Counted from the first letter of the stretch, positions 11,796 to 23,335 are shown. The stretch is 64,000 nucleotides of DNA from Stomoxys calcitrans (GCF_963082655.1 NC_081556.1:124001-188000), one strand, 5' to 3'. A program made the numbers and translations. Notes: generated by a model not told the origin, from the letters alone.

Positions 11796-12026
11796 TCACA
11801 GACGTCTTTTATCCCGTTCCGCTTTATCAGGGCGGTGTTCGGAAAATTTCCAAGGCCGGAAACGCTGAATGTCCCGTAGGCGTGACGGCATGTAGGCGAA
11901 AAACGTTTGTCGCGGTGGACCTGGACCCGAACACAAATAACCCCGCATCGCAAACCAGTACGTTCGGCTTTGCTTCATGATGGCATTGTCCAGGCGACGC
12001 CAGAATCGTTCTTTAATATGTTTTAT
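11796..12026 (-). CDS. Possible coding exon of an unrecognised gene (minus strand)
   Basis: On the minus strand a good acceptor (CATTCTTTTGTTCTAG) ends at 12027 and is followed by 76 open codons to a TGA at 11798-11796. The peptide is rich in basic and aromatic residues (starts IKHIKERFWRRLDNAIMKQS, includes YLCSGPGPPRQTFFAY, ends DKRRL). The block is markedly more GC-rich than the surrounding DNA, which favours coding. Other frames are also open here, so strand and frame are not settled. I do not recognise the family. It could instead be part of an unidentified mobile element. Confidence 0.3.
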   Translation of the reverse strand: MKHIKERFWRRLDNAIMKQSRTYWFAMRGYLCSGPGPPRQTFFAYMPSRLRDIQRFRPWKFSEHRPDKAERDKRRL

Positions 12027-12374
12027 CTAGAACAAAAGAATGTACGATAAGTTAGCATCGAATAACGGGAAATTTTCAAAAATAAACATTTGGGTTCATT
12101 TATGTGCAACCAACAACTATAAACATCCAAATATTTTCATACACATAATATAATCCAAAGAGTCTAATCCTTATCAAAGAGTCGAAGTCCAAAAAAATCT
12201 CTAGCAACGAATCCAATAAAGAAAATGAGCAAAATGCAATTTACCGACCTAAAAATTTTATAAATTTAATTCACATCTGCAATTTTGTAAGCAGCAGAAA
12301 GAAAAGAGCGTTGAGAGTTACGTCGTCAAAATTATCCAAACGCTTGACTCTTTGTTTAGATTAGGACTCTTGAG

Positions 12375-12530
12375 GTGGAGTTACACACTACGCCCAAAAT
12401 CCCAAAAAAGCAACGCGCAAAAGTTAAACAATTTCAACTTTGACGCCTAAAAACGCTACTTCACGTATGACCCTCGAGTTGAATTGTCAAAGCGCGAAGC
12501 TTTTGTTGGACTTGTTTGTGGAGTTGAAAG
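12375..12530. mobile_element. Small repeat element, family shared with 63.57-63.75 kb
   Basis: AAAATCCCAAAAAAGCAACG and AAAAGTTAAACAATTTCAAC are close to the reverse complement of 63.66-63.72 kb (GTCAAAGTTAAAAATTGTTT and AACTTTTTTGTGTGGATTTT). Both loci have GAGTTG/GAGTTAC-like outer ends, suggesting a short inverted-terminus element. Confidence 0.45.
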
Positions 12531-12738
12531 GAGGTCATTCTAAGCTATTTCTGAGGGAAAGTCAGAATGGCTTTCGGTATAATTATGCAGAATAGGTGAC
12601 AGAGTGTGTAGTGCATGTGGAAAGATGATTAGACGTTGGAACATTTCGTTTGTCAATCCCTGGTTTTCGCGGCTAACAGACTTCGGAACTTAGGTGCGAA
12701 TACGTATCCACCACCAACTTAAGAGCAAGAATAGAGAA

Positions 12739-12850
12739 CCATAAGTGATTTTGTGAGCAGCGCGGAAAGTTTTTTTGGAGTAACTTTTTTGTATTTGGAG
12801 CGCACAACAAGCCGTTTGCTGGCTTAGGTGTCTGCAAGTAGTGGCATGGA
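12739..12850 (-). repeat. Short dispersed repeat (CACCTAAGCCAG family)
   Basis: Reverse complement carries CACCTAAGCCAGCAAACGGC and TTGTTGTGCGCTCCAAATAC. The same phrases recur at about 34.9, 40.6, 40.9, 48.2 and 52.0 kb, so this is a dispersed element. In other copies the family starts with TTAGGTTAGGTTAGG. Confidence 0.6.
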
Positions 12851-13139
12851 AGGATTATGAGTCGCACTCTCTTTTCAATCTAACCTACACTGCCGCTCAC
12901 TTGAAGGTTGTTTGACACTTTGCTGTAATTTTTTACATTTGTTTGCCCTCTTTATATGGATCATTCACAAACAAGTTGGGGTCGTAGAAATGACCAGTTA
13001 TTGTGAACCGTCACTTTTTATTTTAATGCCTAATTTGTTAGTTTTTAGTTCATTTAATCTGCTTTCGATATTACTTTAATATTAAATATGAAATAACCGT
13101 GTGGTCTTTCGAATGAAAACGACAATGAAAGCATTTTTT

Positions 13140-15149
13140 CATTTCATATTTTCATAGAAAGAGAATTGAAATTAAAAAATTCGTTCTTGTTGAACTTTAT
13201 CAGTTCCGTTTCTTCTAAGTTATAGTTATGAAAAAATTACATTATTTATTTCGATTTGGAAAATTATTAGAATTTGGAGGGACTGATTTATTTATTGTAT
13301 ATACATACATATTATGCAATATCCACATGGTACCACTTACCAAATGTCTCAGTCATATATATTTTGTTTGAAGTTTTTTGGCCATAAAACCAAAATTGTT
13401 GACTTTCGATTCAGAACTGATGTACGATGTGCAGCCGAACTTAACATGTACATGTTTACATTAAAAACTCAGGGCAAGTCAATTGTTTTTTTTTTTTTTT
13501 TGCCGTGGTAGTCACAGACATATGGGCACTTACTTACATTCTTACTGAAATGTATGAATTTCTCTTCGGATCAATGATCTTAGTAAAATTTAATTGCATT
13601 TATCGAACCGTCTTTTAAAATTTAAAAACTCGGGAATTGTTGAAAACAAATGAAATATTGAATTAAAAAACATTCTAGAATATAACGTGACGACTAAAGA
13701 CCTTGTTAATGGTCTCGCAAATATAGAAAACGTGTCAGGTGTTTTGCTTTGCTTCATATTTTCATAGAATGAGAATTGAAAGTAAAAAAATTCGTTCTTG
13801 TTGAACTTTATCAGTTCAGTTTCTTCTAAGTTATAGTTATGAAAAAATTACATTATTTATTTCGATTTGGAAAATTATTAGAATTTGAAGGGACTGATTT
13901 ATTTATATACATAAATATTATGTAATATCCACATGGTACCACTTACCAAATGTCTCAGTCATATATATTTTGTTTGAAGTTTTTTGGCCATAAAACCAAA
14001 ATTGTTGACTTTCGATTCAGAACTGATGTACGATGTGCAGCCGAACTTAACATGTACATGTTTACATTAAAAACTCAGGGCAAGTCAATTGTTTTTTTTT
14101 TTTGCCGTGGTAGTCACAGACATATGGGCACTTACTTACATTCTTACTGAAATGTATGAATTTCTCTTCGGATCAATGATCTTAGTAAAATTTAATTGCA
14201 TTTATCGAACCGTCTTTTAAAATTTAAAAACTCGGGAATTGTTGAAAACAAATTAAATATTGAATTAAAAAACATTCTAGAATATAACGTGACGACTAAA
14301 GACCTTGTTAATGGTCTCGCAAATATAGAAAACGTGTCAGGTGTTTTGATTTGCTTCATATTTTCATAGAATGAGAATTGAAATTAAAAAAAATTCGTTC
14401 TTGTTGAACCTTACCAGTTCCGTTTCTTCTAAGTTATAGTTATGAAAAAATTACATTATTTATTTCGATTTGGAAAATTATTAAGAAGACCTTGTTAATG
14501 GTCTCGCAAATATAGAAAACGTGTCAGGTGTTTTGCTTTGCTTCATATTTTCATAGAATGAGAATTGAAATTAAAAAAAATTCGTTCTTGTTGAACTTTA
14601 TCAGTTCCGTTTCTTCTAAGTTATAGTTATAAAAAAATTACATTATTTATTTCGATTTGGAAAATTATTAGAATTTGGAGGGACTGATTTATTTATTGTA
14701 TATACATACATATTATGCAATATCCACATGGTACCACTTACCAAATGTCTCAGTCATATATATTTTGTTTGAAGTTTTTTGGCCATAAAACCAAAATTGT
14801 TGACTTTCGATTCAGAACTGATGTACGATGTGCAGCCGAACTTAACATGTACTTGTTTACATTAAAAACTCAGGGCAAGTCAATTGTTTTTTTTTGCCGT
14901 GGTAGTCACAGACATATGGGCATTTACTTACATTCTTACTGAAATGTATGAATTTCTCTTCGGATCAATGATCTTAGTAAAATTTAATTGCATTTATCGA
15001 ACCGTCTTTTAAAATTTAAAAATTCGGGAATTGTTGAAAACAAATGAAATATTGAATTAAAAAACATTCTAGAATATAACGTGACGACTAAAGACCTTGT
15101 TAATGGTCTCGCAATGTAGAAAAACGTGTCAGGTGTTTTGCTTTGCTTT
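13140..15149. repeat. Tandem array of ~610-bp units (three near-full, one internally deleted)
   Basis: The phrase CATATTTTCATAG recurs at 13145, 13755, 14357 and 14544, giving spacings of 610, 602 and 187 bp. The third unit is internally deleted, joining GAAAATTATTA to AGAAGACCTTG. Units are near-identical apart from poly-T length (from about 18 down to 9 T). Each long unit has an open frame reading MSQSYIFCLKFFGHKTKIVD; it is repeated only because the DNA is, and there is no evidence that it is coding. Confidence 0.9.
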
Positions 15150-15337
15150 ATGAAAACACATGCAAACGATTACCGAAAGTCTGTCCACCGTAACCGGAAA
15201 GTAGGATTTAGTAAAAACAAAATTTTACGTTCCATTTTCGTGCCAGCTGTTAAAATTTGAAGTTTGAACAAATTTCAAAACCAAAAAACGTATATTATTA
15301 GAACAGCTATTCCTATGTTGTTAATGGTTTAGGTTGA

Positions 15338-15601
15338 ATGGGTAGCCCATCAAGAAAGGGTGAGTGCACTCGGAGGCCCGTCTGGCCAATTGCTACCCTA
15401 GTGAGAAAACGAAATGTGGATGAAAAAGAAAAAGTAAGATATCTGAGAGAACATAAGAAGAAATTACAAGAAGAGAGTCTCCACAGCCTTCCACCATACA
15501 ATACAGTACAGTTTCGAATAGAATATAAGGCCCAGATCTTTCGCCTCCTTCGAAAACTGCAGGATGATCCCGTCCAAAGGCTGGAGTGTAAAATCCGATA
15601 A
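15338..15601 (+). other. Unrecognised charged ORF, 87 codons
   Basis: Opens with MGSPSRKGECTRRPVWPIAT and continues highly charged (KRNVDEKEKVRYLREHKKK) to a TAA. Composition is compatible with a coiled-coil coding fragment, but no domain is recognisable. It sits between a tandem array and reverse-transcriptase debris, so it may be part of a retroelement. Confidence 0.2.
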
Positions 15602-15756
15602 CTTAATATCTCAGAATGAAGAGACCAACCCTGTATTTCCTGGGGTCATCCTCAACTCATTTATTTTAGCTCATTTCGACAGTTTTCCTACGACCTTTCC
15701 ATAATCTCCGCATATAAAGTAGTAAAACCTAGTCTGCCAATGCGATCATTCTCATG

Positions 15757-16130
15757 TCATCTCTCTTGAGATTCAACAAAATTTAGTTTATCTCTAGGTT
15801 CCAGTGAATGGGCGAGAACACCCCTCCATCGTCGTCCGATCATTATCACGCCATCTCTTTTTGGATCCATTAAAATTTGGTTTATCACAAGGTTCCAGAT
15901 AATAGGCGAGAACACTCCTCCCTTAGGCACCCCTGTTGTCATCCGCTTTCTGACAACACTATCTCCGAAACTCGGTTGGACCCCTGGCGGTCTAAAGTAG
16001 TGACTATCGACCCTATCGCTATCGTTGTAAAATAATCCCTCAATATGCGAATATCATGGCGTACTCCTCCAACTTGCCTTTGACGTATGCATGTTGTGCC
16101 CCATTAATGTTCTCCGGCGTCAGTCCCCAC
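15757..16130 (-). pseudogene. Non-LTR reverse-transcriptase fragment
   Basis: Minus-strand translation has SVVRKRMTTGVPKGGVFSP followed by IIWNLVINQILMD, the G-x-P-Q-G-x-x-x-S-P block of jockey/I/R1-type reverse transcriptases, with Lys for the usual Gln. Upstream, VDSHYFRPPGVQPSFGDS lies where the preceding loop is expected. It is broken by stops. Part is duplicated in the next 280 bp. Confidence 0.65.
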
Positions 16131-16464
16131 TCTTTATTGTTCATAATATTATAATATTGATCATTTTATGTTTTGTATATTTTGGAGGCGAGAACACTCC
16201 TCCCTTAGGCACCCCTGTTGTCATCCCCTTTCTGACAACACTATCTCCGAAACTCGGTTGGACCCCTGGCGGTCTAAAGTAGTGACTATCGACCCTATCG
16301 CTATCGTTGTAAAATAATCCCTCAATATGCGAATACCATGGCGTACTCCTCCAACTTGCCTTTGACGTATGCATGTTGTGCCCCATTAATGTTCTCCGGC
16401 GTCAGTCCCCACTATTTATTGTTCATAATATTATAATATTGATCATTTTATGTTTTGTATATTT
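15904..16464. repeat. Tandem duplication, 282-bp unit, of reverse-transcriptase debris
   Basis: 15904-16185 and 16186-16464 are almost identical (both start AGGCGAGAACACTCCTCCC and end near TTTTATGTTTTGTATATTT). The second copy carries the same minus-strand GVPKGGVFSP motif but lacks the sequence that follows it. Confidence 0.9.
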
Positions 16465-16600
16465 GGAGCCCACAGTAGCGCAGAGGTTAGCATGTCCGCC
16501 TGAACGCCTGGGTTCAAAACCTGGCGAGACTATCAGAAGAAATTTTCAGCGGTGGTAAGTTTGCACCAGTTCCATAGAGGAATGTTGATGGGCAACATTC
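16465..16600 (+). mobile_element. tRNA-derived SINE (short copy)
   Basis: GTAGCGCAGAGGTTAGCATG (A box), GGGTTCAAAACCT (B box) and TTTTCAGCGGTGG match the SINE family. It then jumps to the 3' part (GTTCCATAGAGGAATGTTGATGG), so the middle is deleted. Confidence 0.8.
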
Positions 16601-16731
16601 GCAATATTTTGTAGTAAGCAAAATTGCTTCTTTATATTTACGATACATTCATTCCATATATACGGTATGTTTACGAGAGCATAACCAGCCCTTAATGTAC
16701 ATTAAAGACAAAATAATCTAACTAGAGGATA

Positions 16732-17777
16732 TTCACCTTCATTAAGTTGTAATATAGCTAATCTTCGGGTCTCTTGAAGGTTCCTTATTCATGTTTGGCA
16801 TAACCGATCTCCCTGTGCCACTCAGGGGGTTCCTTCATCAGAGGGCGGCTTACTTCATCCGCCAGCATAGTAGCCGAATGAACAGCCCTAAGGAGTGGGA
16901 GCCTTTAAATCGGCCATTTTCAAATTTGAATAGGAGCAATTAGAGGCGGTGTAATGCTATGGCGCACTGTAATCACAATGCAATTTATATGGCAATTATC
17001 TGCCTTTTCTATTTTGGTTGCTACTTTTTCTATCAGTTTACTCCAAACTTTCCCATGCACAGAATTACACCGCCGTGGTTAATGGCTCAACAGCATTATG
17101 CATCGTCGCCATCGTATTCAAATTTGAAGATTGATAATTTAAACGCCTCAATTCCTAAAGGCAGTTCATTACCATGTTGTTGGATGAAGTACGCCGACTT
17201 TTGATGAATGGATCCCCCTGTATGACAAAGAGATTTTTTTAATTTTCTCCGGGAATACGGGAATGAAAAATAGGGCAATTTTGATTTGGATTTTAAAACT
17301 TTATTTAAAAAATTAAAAAAAAATCCTTTTAAGAAATTTAAAAAGAAAATTCTTTGAGAAATTAAAAAAAAGTAGGACAAACTAGCAATATCTTCAAAAA
17401 ACTCTAGTGTACAAGAAGTCGCAATAGAATAAATAAGTCCAAACCAACACTAGTTTCAATGAGGGTAAACATATGAAGTCAATCAAAGTAGTGAAAGTAT
17501 TAAGTAAACCGACATTTATTAGGATATAATTGGCAAAGTCTTTTTGTTTTTGTATCCAATTATGAAATGTGGTATGTTTTATGGCCGACCAACATAATTA
17601 AGAAATACATTTTTGTTTTATTCCGTCCTTTCAATAGTAGAATGTTATGAACAGAGCAATGAACAATTTTATTCCCGTTTTCCCGGGATTGTAAAAAGCC
17701 GGGAAATGCAAAACCCTAGCTATATTACATCTTAATTGACCCGAAGATTAGCTATACTAAATCTTAATAGAGGTGAA
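16732..17777. mobile_element. Possible foldback/inverted-terminus element, about 1.05 kb
   Basis: The left arm (16732-16772, TTCACCTTCATTAAGTTG... to ...CTAATCTTCGGGTC) is an imperfect reverse complement of the right arm (17738-17777, GACCCGAAGATTAGCTATAC... to ...AATAGAGGTGAA). An inner pair also exists: AAATTTGAATAG and GCGGTGTAAT near 16.92-16.95 kb against ATTACACCGC and TATTCAAATTTG near 17.06-17.12 kb. No transposase is encoded. Confidence 0.5.
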
Positions 17778-18009
17778 TTTTCCCTTGTCAAATCACGTGG
17801 TTGGGAATTTTTAATTTAACTTGGTTTGCCTTTACTGCACTTTAGTTGTAACGAAATATTTTAGAATGTATTTTATATTTAATTTGTTATCGTTGTTATG
17901 GTTTAAAGAAATATTTATTTATATTAAAAGACATAGAAGCACAGGTCGAATCTTTCGTTCGATCGCCTTCAGGCATGTTTTTCGACCTAGAGGCGAAGTT
18001 CATTGACTG

Positions 18010-18990
18010 AAAAAATCGTTAAAATTTGGATATAGCTCCCATATGTTATTCCGATTTGAACTAATATTGCAATAGTATCGTCATTTGTCAGCCGATTCTC
18101 ATAAAATTTTGCACGAACTTTTCTCTTGTCATTCTCGATTGGTGAATTTCATCGAAATGGGTTCAGAATTAGATATATGTAGCTCCCATTTATATGTATC
18201 GCACAATATCCAAGGAATTTGGTCGGAATCGGTTCAGATCAGGGATTCGGACGCAGCGGAACAGGCCTATTTTAGTTTAAAATACACATAGTTTTGGTTT
18301 ACGAACTTTTTATTTTGGCGAATTAAAACAAAAATTATTAAATTAAGATGAGATAACTTTAGGGTCAACTTTCACTAAATCGTTAACGAAAATATATTAG
18401 AGAACGGACTTGTACCTACGAAGATAATTAAACGAAGTCCGCTTTTTAAAATTCAAATATTGAGCTAAAGTTTGGCACACATTCGTATTTTGTTTATACG
18501 CAGGTAAATTTTTTGAGCGAGCTATACGGATTACATTTAGATATAGCTGTCATATAGACCGATCTCCCGTTTTAGGGCCTTAAACCCAACCCAAGCTTTT
18601 ATTGTCCGGAAATCGCGAGTCATACACATAGAGTCCCCGATATCCGAACCAAAAATGGTGCATATCGAGTCATAATTAGATATAGCTACCATATAGACCC
18701 GTATACCGATTTTAGGGACTAGATTTCCCGTGTCCGAACCAAATTTGGTCCAGATCGGACCATACTTTCATATAAATTTGGAACATGGAGTTGCACTAGG
18801 CCACCCGATATCCGAACCATGTATGGGTCCATATAAAACCATATTTGGATATAGCTGCCATATGTACCGATCCTAAGATCTGGAACCTTAATCCAAAAAA
18901 TCATCATTTATAACCAGATTTTTTATATAAACTTCTCGGTACCTGAACCGAATATGATGCATATTTGGACATTAATGTGGATATAGTTGG
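18010..18990. mobile_element. Degraded fragments of the 153-bp-unit repeat family
   Basis: Repeated phrases such as GGATATAGCTGCCATATG, TATAGACCGATCTCCCG and AACCAAATTTGGTCCAGATC identify diverged units of the same family as the copies at 7.4 and 33.8 kb. Ends could not be defined. Confidence 0.5.
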
Positions 18991-19074
18991 TTTAAAATAA
19001 AATAGGATGATAAATATATTTGTGGTGGCCGAACTTAATGCGTTTTTACGTGTTTTTTTTTTTTTTTTGGTTAG

Positions 19075-19404
19075 AATTGCTTCCGGTATATGCTTAAGAA
19101 GTAAAGTCGGATGATCTGTTTGTATAGGAGCAATAGACACGGATTCAGACCATACTTGACATGGATGTTGGAAGTTAAAGGAGAAATCATTATGCAAAAT
19201 GTCAGTCAAATCGCTTAGACGCTTAGGAAGTAAAATCGGTATTGCTTCCGGTATATGTTTAAGAAGTAAAGTCGGAATATCTGTTTGTATAGAAGCAATA
19301 GACACAGATTCAGATCATACTTGACATGGATGTTGGAAGTTAAAGGAGAAATCATTATGCAAAATGTCAGTCAAATCGCTTAGACGCTTAGGAAGTAAAA
19401 TCGG
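19075..19404. repeat. Tandem duplication, 165-bp unit
   Basis: ATTGCTTCCGGTATATG recurs at 19076 and 19241; the two 165-bp units (19075-19239, 19240-19404) differ at only a few bases. Confidence 0.9.
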
Positions 19405-19732
19405 TGAACTGTAACTGGTGAATTTCGTAGAAATCGGTGCAGTCTTAGATATTCCTTCCATATAAATTTCGTCCGATTTTCACTTCTGGAGCCAGTGCAT
19501 TTATTCACCAAGCTTCCCAAAACTTGAGATTACGCATTTCTCAAACCTCAATCGAATTCTATCGAATTTGGTTCAGAATCAGATATAGCTCCCAATTTCC
19601 ATTTATTGTAAATAAGTTAGGATTATGAGATGTCTTGTGTATTAAGTTTGGGTACTCCATATTTAACTTCTGACAACATAGGATTTTCTATGTTGTCAGC
19701 AACAATTTTTGTCTGCATTTAAACAAAAAAGT

Positions 19733-19850
19733 GGCATTAGATCCATTTTTTACAAATATGCAAATATCGCAAAATGAAATTCTATGATCCTAAGTGGCTT
19801 TAGGATCCATTTTTTTACAAATATGCACATATCGCAAAATTATATTCTTT
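19733..19850. repeat. Short tandem duplication, about 65-bp unit
   Basis: TTACAAATATGCAAATATCG and TTACAAATATGCACATATCG sit about 65 bp apart just downstream of the minus-strand gene's stop codon. Probably in or near its 3' UTR. Confidence 0.6.
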
Positions 19851-19950
19851 AAAATGAAAGGTTTACTTTGATATGTCGTTGCAATTGTTGGTGACTTATG
19901 CATGGCACGAAGAAATGCGTAAATCGTCAGAAGAGATAAGGTTGAACGAT

Positions 19951-20997
19951 CTAAGTTGTTCTACATCCACAGACACTTACCTTTTTTGCCAAATATTTTT
20001 TGCAATTATAGTCTACGAATTGATTGTTGCCAAGTCGGTCAGCAGTCGGTGTAGGAAAATCGAAGGACATGCGATCCAGAGCATGGAATATTTTTAGCGA
20101 GTATCGATATGAGGTACGCCTATCCTTTGGACTATATACCTTTCCGAAACGTCGTGCTATCCATTCTCGTAACATGGGAAGTTTGTGAGCCTCGGGAAGT
20201 TGGGCTAAGACAAATTTTGGATTTCTCCGCATACTCTGAAAGGCTTTTGCAAGCATTTTGTCCAAAACATTTTTATCTTCGGCGTTAACTGGAGGCGGCT
20301 GTTTTGAAGCTTCAGATGCGTTCCGATAAACTTGTTCCGATTTGTATTCCTTTAATTTGCTTTTCCATATTTGAGAGGCGCACTCACCGACTCCAATGAT
20401 CAAATTCGATGCGGCATTCTGAAGCTCATTAAGGTACGAAATGTCCATATCTAATGCTTCAATGAAGGCTATTCTAAGTTTCTGGCTGTCTTCTTTGAGG
20501 AAAGCGTTATCCTTCTGGTTGCAATGGAATATTTTTCTGTAGTCAAACTGGTAGGGTTTATTATATGAAGATGCATTGAAAAATGATTGGGAGGGTCCAA
20601 TAATGTCGACGGCGTGTAAATGTTTTGCCGTAAAGATGGACATTTGCGAAGTCGATTTTCCACTCATTAAAAGATTAACGTGTGTATCATTTAATTGCGA
20701 ATGCTTTAGATTTTCAAATACTGTTTTTGAAAGATGGACGTCTTTCGCAATAAGGTCATGGATTGACATGTTACATTCATCGCATCCTAGATCTCCATAT
20801 GGCTCTGTCATTGTGGCGTCCATTAGAACATTGCCGCTGTTGCCGTCTTCACCGGCAGATAAAGCCACTTGGTCACAATTATTAACAATAGTAGATAGTG
20901 TAAATTCCTTTCTGATCTTTGCGGTTTGGCTCCGAAATGAAAACAACTGTTTGTCTATCTCGCATTGAAGGTAATCATTGATTCGACAACCCCGTTG
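19951..20997 (-). CDS. 668-aa gene, exon 2
   Basis: Residues 321-668, starting QRGCRINDYLQCEIDKQLFS and ending KKVSVCGCRTT. The acceptor TATTTTCAG lies at 21006-20998. Carries the conserved-looking C-terminal block. Confidence 0.85.
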   Translation of the reverse strand, partial: QRGCRINDYLQCEIDKQLFSFRSQTAKIRKEFTLSTIVNNCDQVALSAGEDGNSGNVLMDATMTEPYGDLGCDECNMSIHDLIAKDVHLSKTVFENLKHSQLNDTHVNLLMSGKSTSQMSIFTAKHLHAVDIIGPSQSFFNASSYNKPYQFDYRKIFHCNQKDNAFLKEDSQKLRIAFIEALDMDISYLNELQNAASNLIIGVGECASQIWKSKLKEYKSEQVYRNASEASKQPPPVNAEDKNVLDKMLAKAFQSMRRNPKFVLAQLPEAHKLPMLREWIARRFGKVYSPKDRRTSYRYSLKIFHALDRMSFDFPTPTADRLGNNQFVDYNCKKYLAKKVSVCGCRTT

Positions 20998-22025
20998 CTG
21001 AAAATACATAAATATCACATACCTACATAAAGACATGGACGCATTGCAAAATATGTGGAATTTACCTTTGCGATAGCGGCGGCATTGTCGAAGGACCTCT
21101 TTAGGCATCTTTCCCGAGTTTTAATTTTAAACTGCCGAATATAACGTTCTTCAATCTGCTTCAGGTTCTTGTGATATGAGCACAACATTCTTAGAGTCCC
21201 TGGTTCTAGTTTCGCCGCTCCCAAGTCATCAAATATACTGGCGATAGCATTCCGAATTACAGCGTATGCAACCCTTCGTCCGGCATTAAAGTCATGTTCT
21301 GCATACCAGCGATTACATTCATTATGGACGATGTGAATGGGGTCGACGTAAGCCGAATACGTATTAAATTGAACTTTTAAATTCGGAACATCGATGGTCA
21401 TAGACTTACCACGACGTTGGGGTCTTTTCATTTTCTCAAAGTATGGTAATTTGCAAACCGTGGCACCATTCTTTAACTCATATTTCGACCGCGAATTCCT
21501 AGAAAACAACTGAGGCTGCTTTGGGAATGGCTTCGACACAGTTTTGCCACCGCAAACCTTGGGTACAATTTTGTCCAGTTCTCGCAATGTGGTGATCATA
21601 TCCAAGTGACAAATAGCCGAACATATAAGCTGTTCATTAAGATTGTATTTGCTTTGGTTAGGACTCTTGTAGCACATCTCCATTAGAAACCAAAGGAAGG
21701 CCAAGTCATTGCCACGACTAAGCTGTAGTAGGCATTTAAGATCCTTGGACGAAACCATGGGCTCCAAACCTATCATGTGCAAACAATACTTTACTCGATG
21801 CGTTGTTCTCTGTTCGATGTCATCATGAATAGCGTTGAAAAGTTGATTGGATCCTTGCAAGTGAAAAATCGACGTTCCTCGAAACCATGGCGCCACATCC
21901 TTATTGCGCAAAAAGTCTCTGATAAATAATTTTCGCTTTGCATCTTTCTTCATTGACCCCATTTGCCCTTGCGCAGAATTTTGCCAATTTCGATCCAACT
22001 CATCAGAATTTTGGTTCATATTCAT
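19951..22025 (-). CDS. Two-exon gene for a 668-residue protein of uncertain family
   Basis: The CDS joins 22025-21066 (320 codons) to 20997-19951 (348 codons plus TGA). The 68-bp intron has GCAAAG|GTAAAT and TTTCAG|CAA ends and splits between codons. Both exons are open throughout and show normal codon texture. The protein is basic, with no signal peptide or membrane segment. It has a Cys pair (GCDECN) in its middle third and a dense C-terminal block at about residues 580-630 (PKFVLAQLPEAHKLPMLREW, then IARRFGKVYSPKDRRTSYRY). That block reminds me of the DUF4770/DUF4771 proteins of flies, many of which I recall as testis-biased; this is memory, not a search. The Met at 22025 is the first ATG after upstream stops. 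A host gene is likelier than a transposon: it has an intron, no flanking inverted repeats and no known transposase motifs. Function unknown. Confidence 0.85.
21066..22025 (-). CDS. 668-aa gene, exon 1
   Basis: Residues 1-320, from MNMNQNSDELDRNWQNSAQG to NAAAIAK. The donor GTAAAT at 21065-21060 is phase 0. It contains a Lys/Arg-rich patch (KRPQRRGKSM). Confidence 0.85.
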
Positions 22026-23062
22026 CTCTTACGTATATAAAATATAAACTTGAATATTTACATATAAATTTGAAAATGACACAAGGACTGCTTAGGTAGG
22101 TTTTTTTTACTTTTTAGGGGTGGCCCTAGTTACCTACCTCAGAACCTTCCTTTAAATGTAGTTATCAAAGTTGTTCCTGATTCACACCGGTAATTTTTAT
22201 GATTTCCTTTCGAGCTCCCACTTTTATTCGCCCCATGACATCAAATTTCTGTTCTTTGGCACCTGACTCTATAAGTGTAGGCATAATTTACTTTCATCAT
22301 ATGAATTTTCTGACAACAATATTTGCTATTTGATCTCTCCTCAATTAACTGACATTTTTCTCTTTTTTTTATAACTTTTTGAGTGTTGAATTTGAGGCTT
22401 CGAGCTAGTATTTAGGTGTGGGAATCGATATTGAGAGGTCTAATGCTAGTAACAACTCGCAACATTTTAACGACTTCGAATGAAAGATGCATTCTTACGA
22501 GTGTTTGTTTGTAACTGAAGGGACGGGAATTTAGGAAAACAAAAACACCCAACAAGTCAGAATATGGTAAGGGAACTATTTTAAAAATTTAACTTATTTT
22601 TTAAATTGTAAGGGATCTACTTTAAAAAATGTAAAAAAAATTTTTAAACTTCAATAAGGTTTGTATTTGGCCTTATAACACACACATTTATCAAGTATCA
22701 TCCCTTTGGGTGTTACAAAGAAATAATCTTAGTTATAATATGGTTATAAACTTAGTCAAAATAAACTGCAAATTAAAAAAAAATAATTCTTGCATCCTAT
22801 TGCGTGGGCCTCTATTCTCATATCGATCAGTGCTGTCCAATCAAATTGTAGCTTAACCCAATATGACCTGACTTTCGAAGTCTAAAGTATTTTTATTGAC
22901 TTAGAATTTCTTTAATTAAAAAGAAAAAAATATTTTTAAAAATCGTATGTTTTGCTATGACCATTTAGCGCAGAAATGTGGATTTTACAGCTTTTGAAAA
23001 TAAACTCGTATTGGAGTTGAATGTAGTAGCCCATAGTATTCCCACAAATGTATTTTTTTAGT
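22026..23062. other. AT-rich DNA upstream of the minus-strand gene
   Basis: Expected to hold the promoter of the 668-aa gene. No confident core-promoter motif was picked out and no other feature recognised. Confidence 0.4.
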
Positions 23063-23335
23063 CAACATTCCATTGAGCAACAGTGCGGATACTTCTCACA
23101 TCAGTGAGTGTTGTCCGATTCAAGTTCAAGCACCGAATCCGAACGCCGTGGCGAAGTGCTAAACTACTTAGAAGAGAAGTTTTACAAGGCCAAATATATC
23201 AAAAATGTCGCCAGTATTAGCGAGAGGATAACCAACACTGAACATTTTTCTTTATTTTCTTACCACCCTTCCACCCTAGCATTCTATGTCACAGGCGGAC
23301 ATCTTACCCTATGAGCCACGGATTTCAAGAATATT
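23063..23335 (-). mobile_element. tRNA-derived SINE, diverged copy
   Basis: In reverse orientation it starts near 23335 with a degraded A box (GTGGCTCATAGGGTAAGATG) and GTCCGCCTGTGACATAGAAT. It ends with CTTGAATCGGACAACACTCA around 23118-23099 and CAATGGAATG. Order and spacing fit the SINE family, but it is strongly diverged. Confidence 0.6.

Noticed and set aside
13314..14942. Three copies of a 60-75 codon ORF as a small gene family
   Set aside because: The ORFs repeat because the DNA is a recent tandem array; frame length changes with the poly-T tract and there is no protein-level constraint visible.
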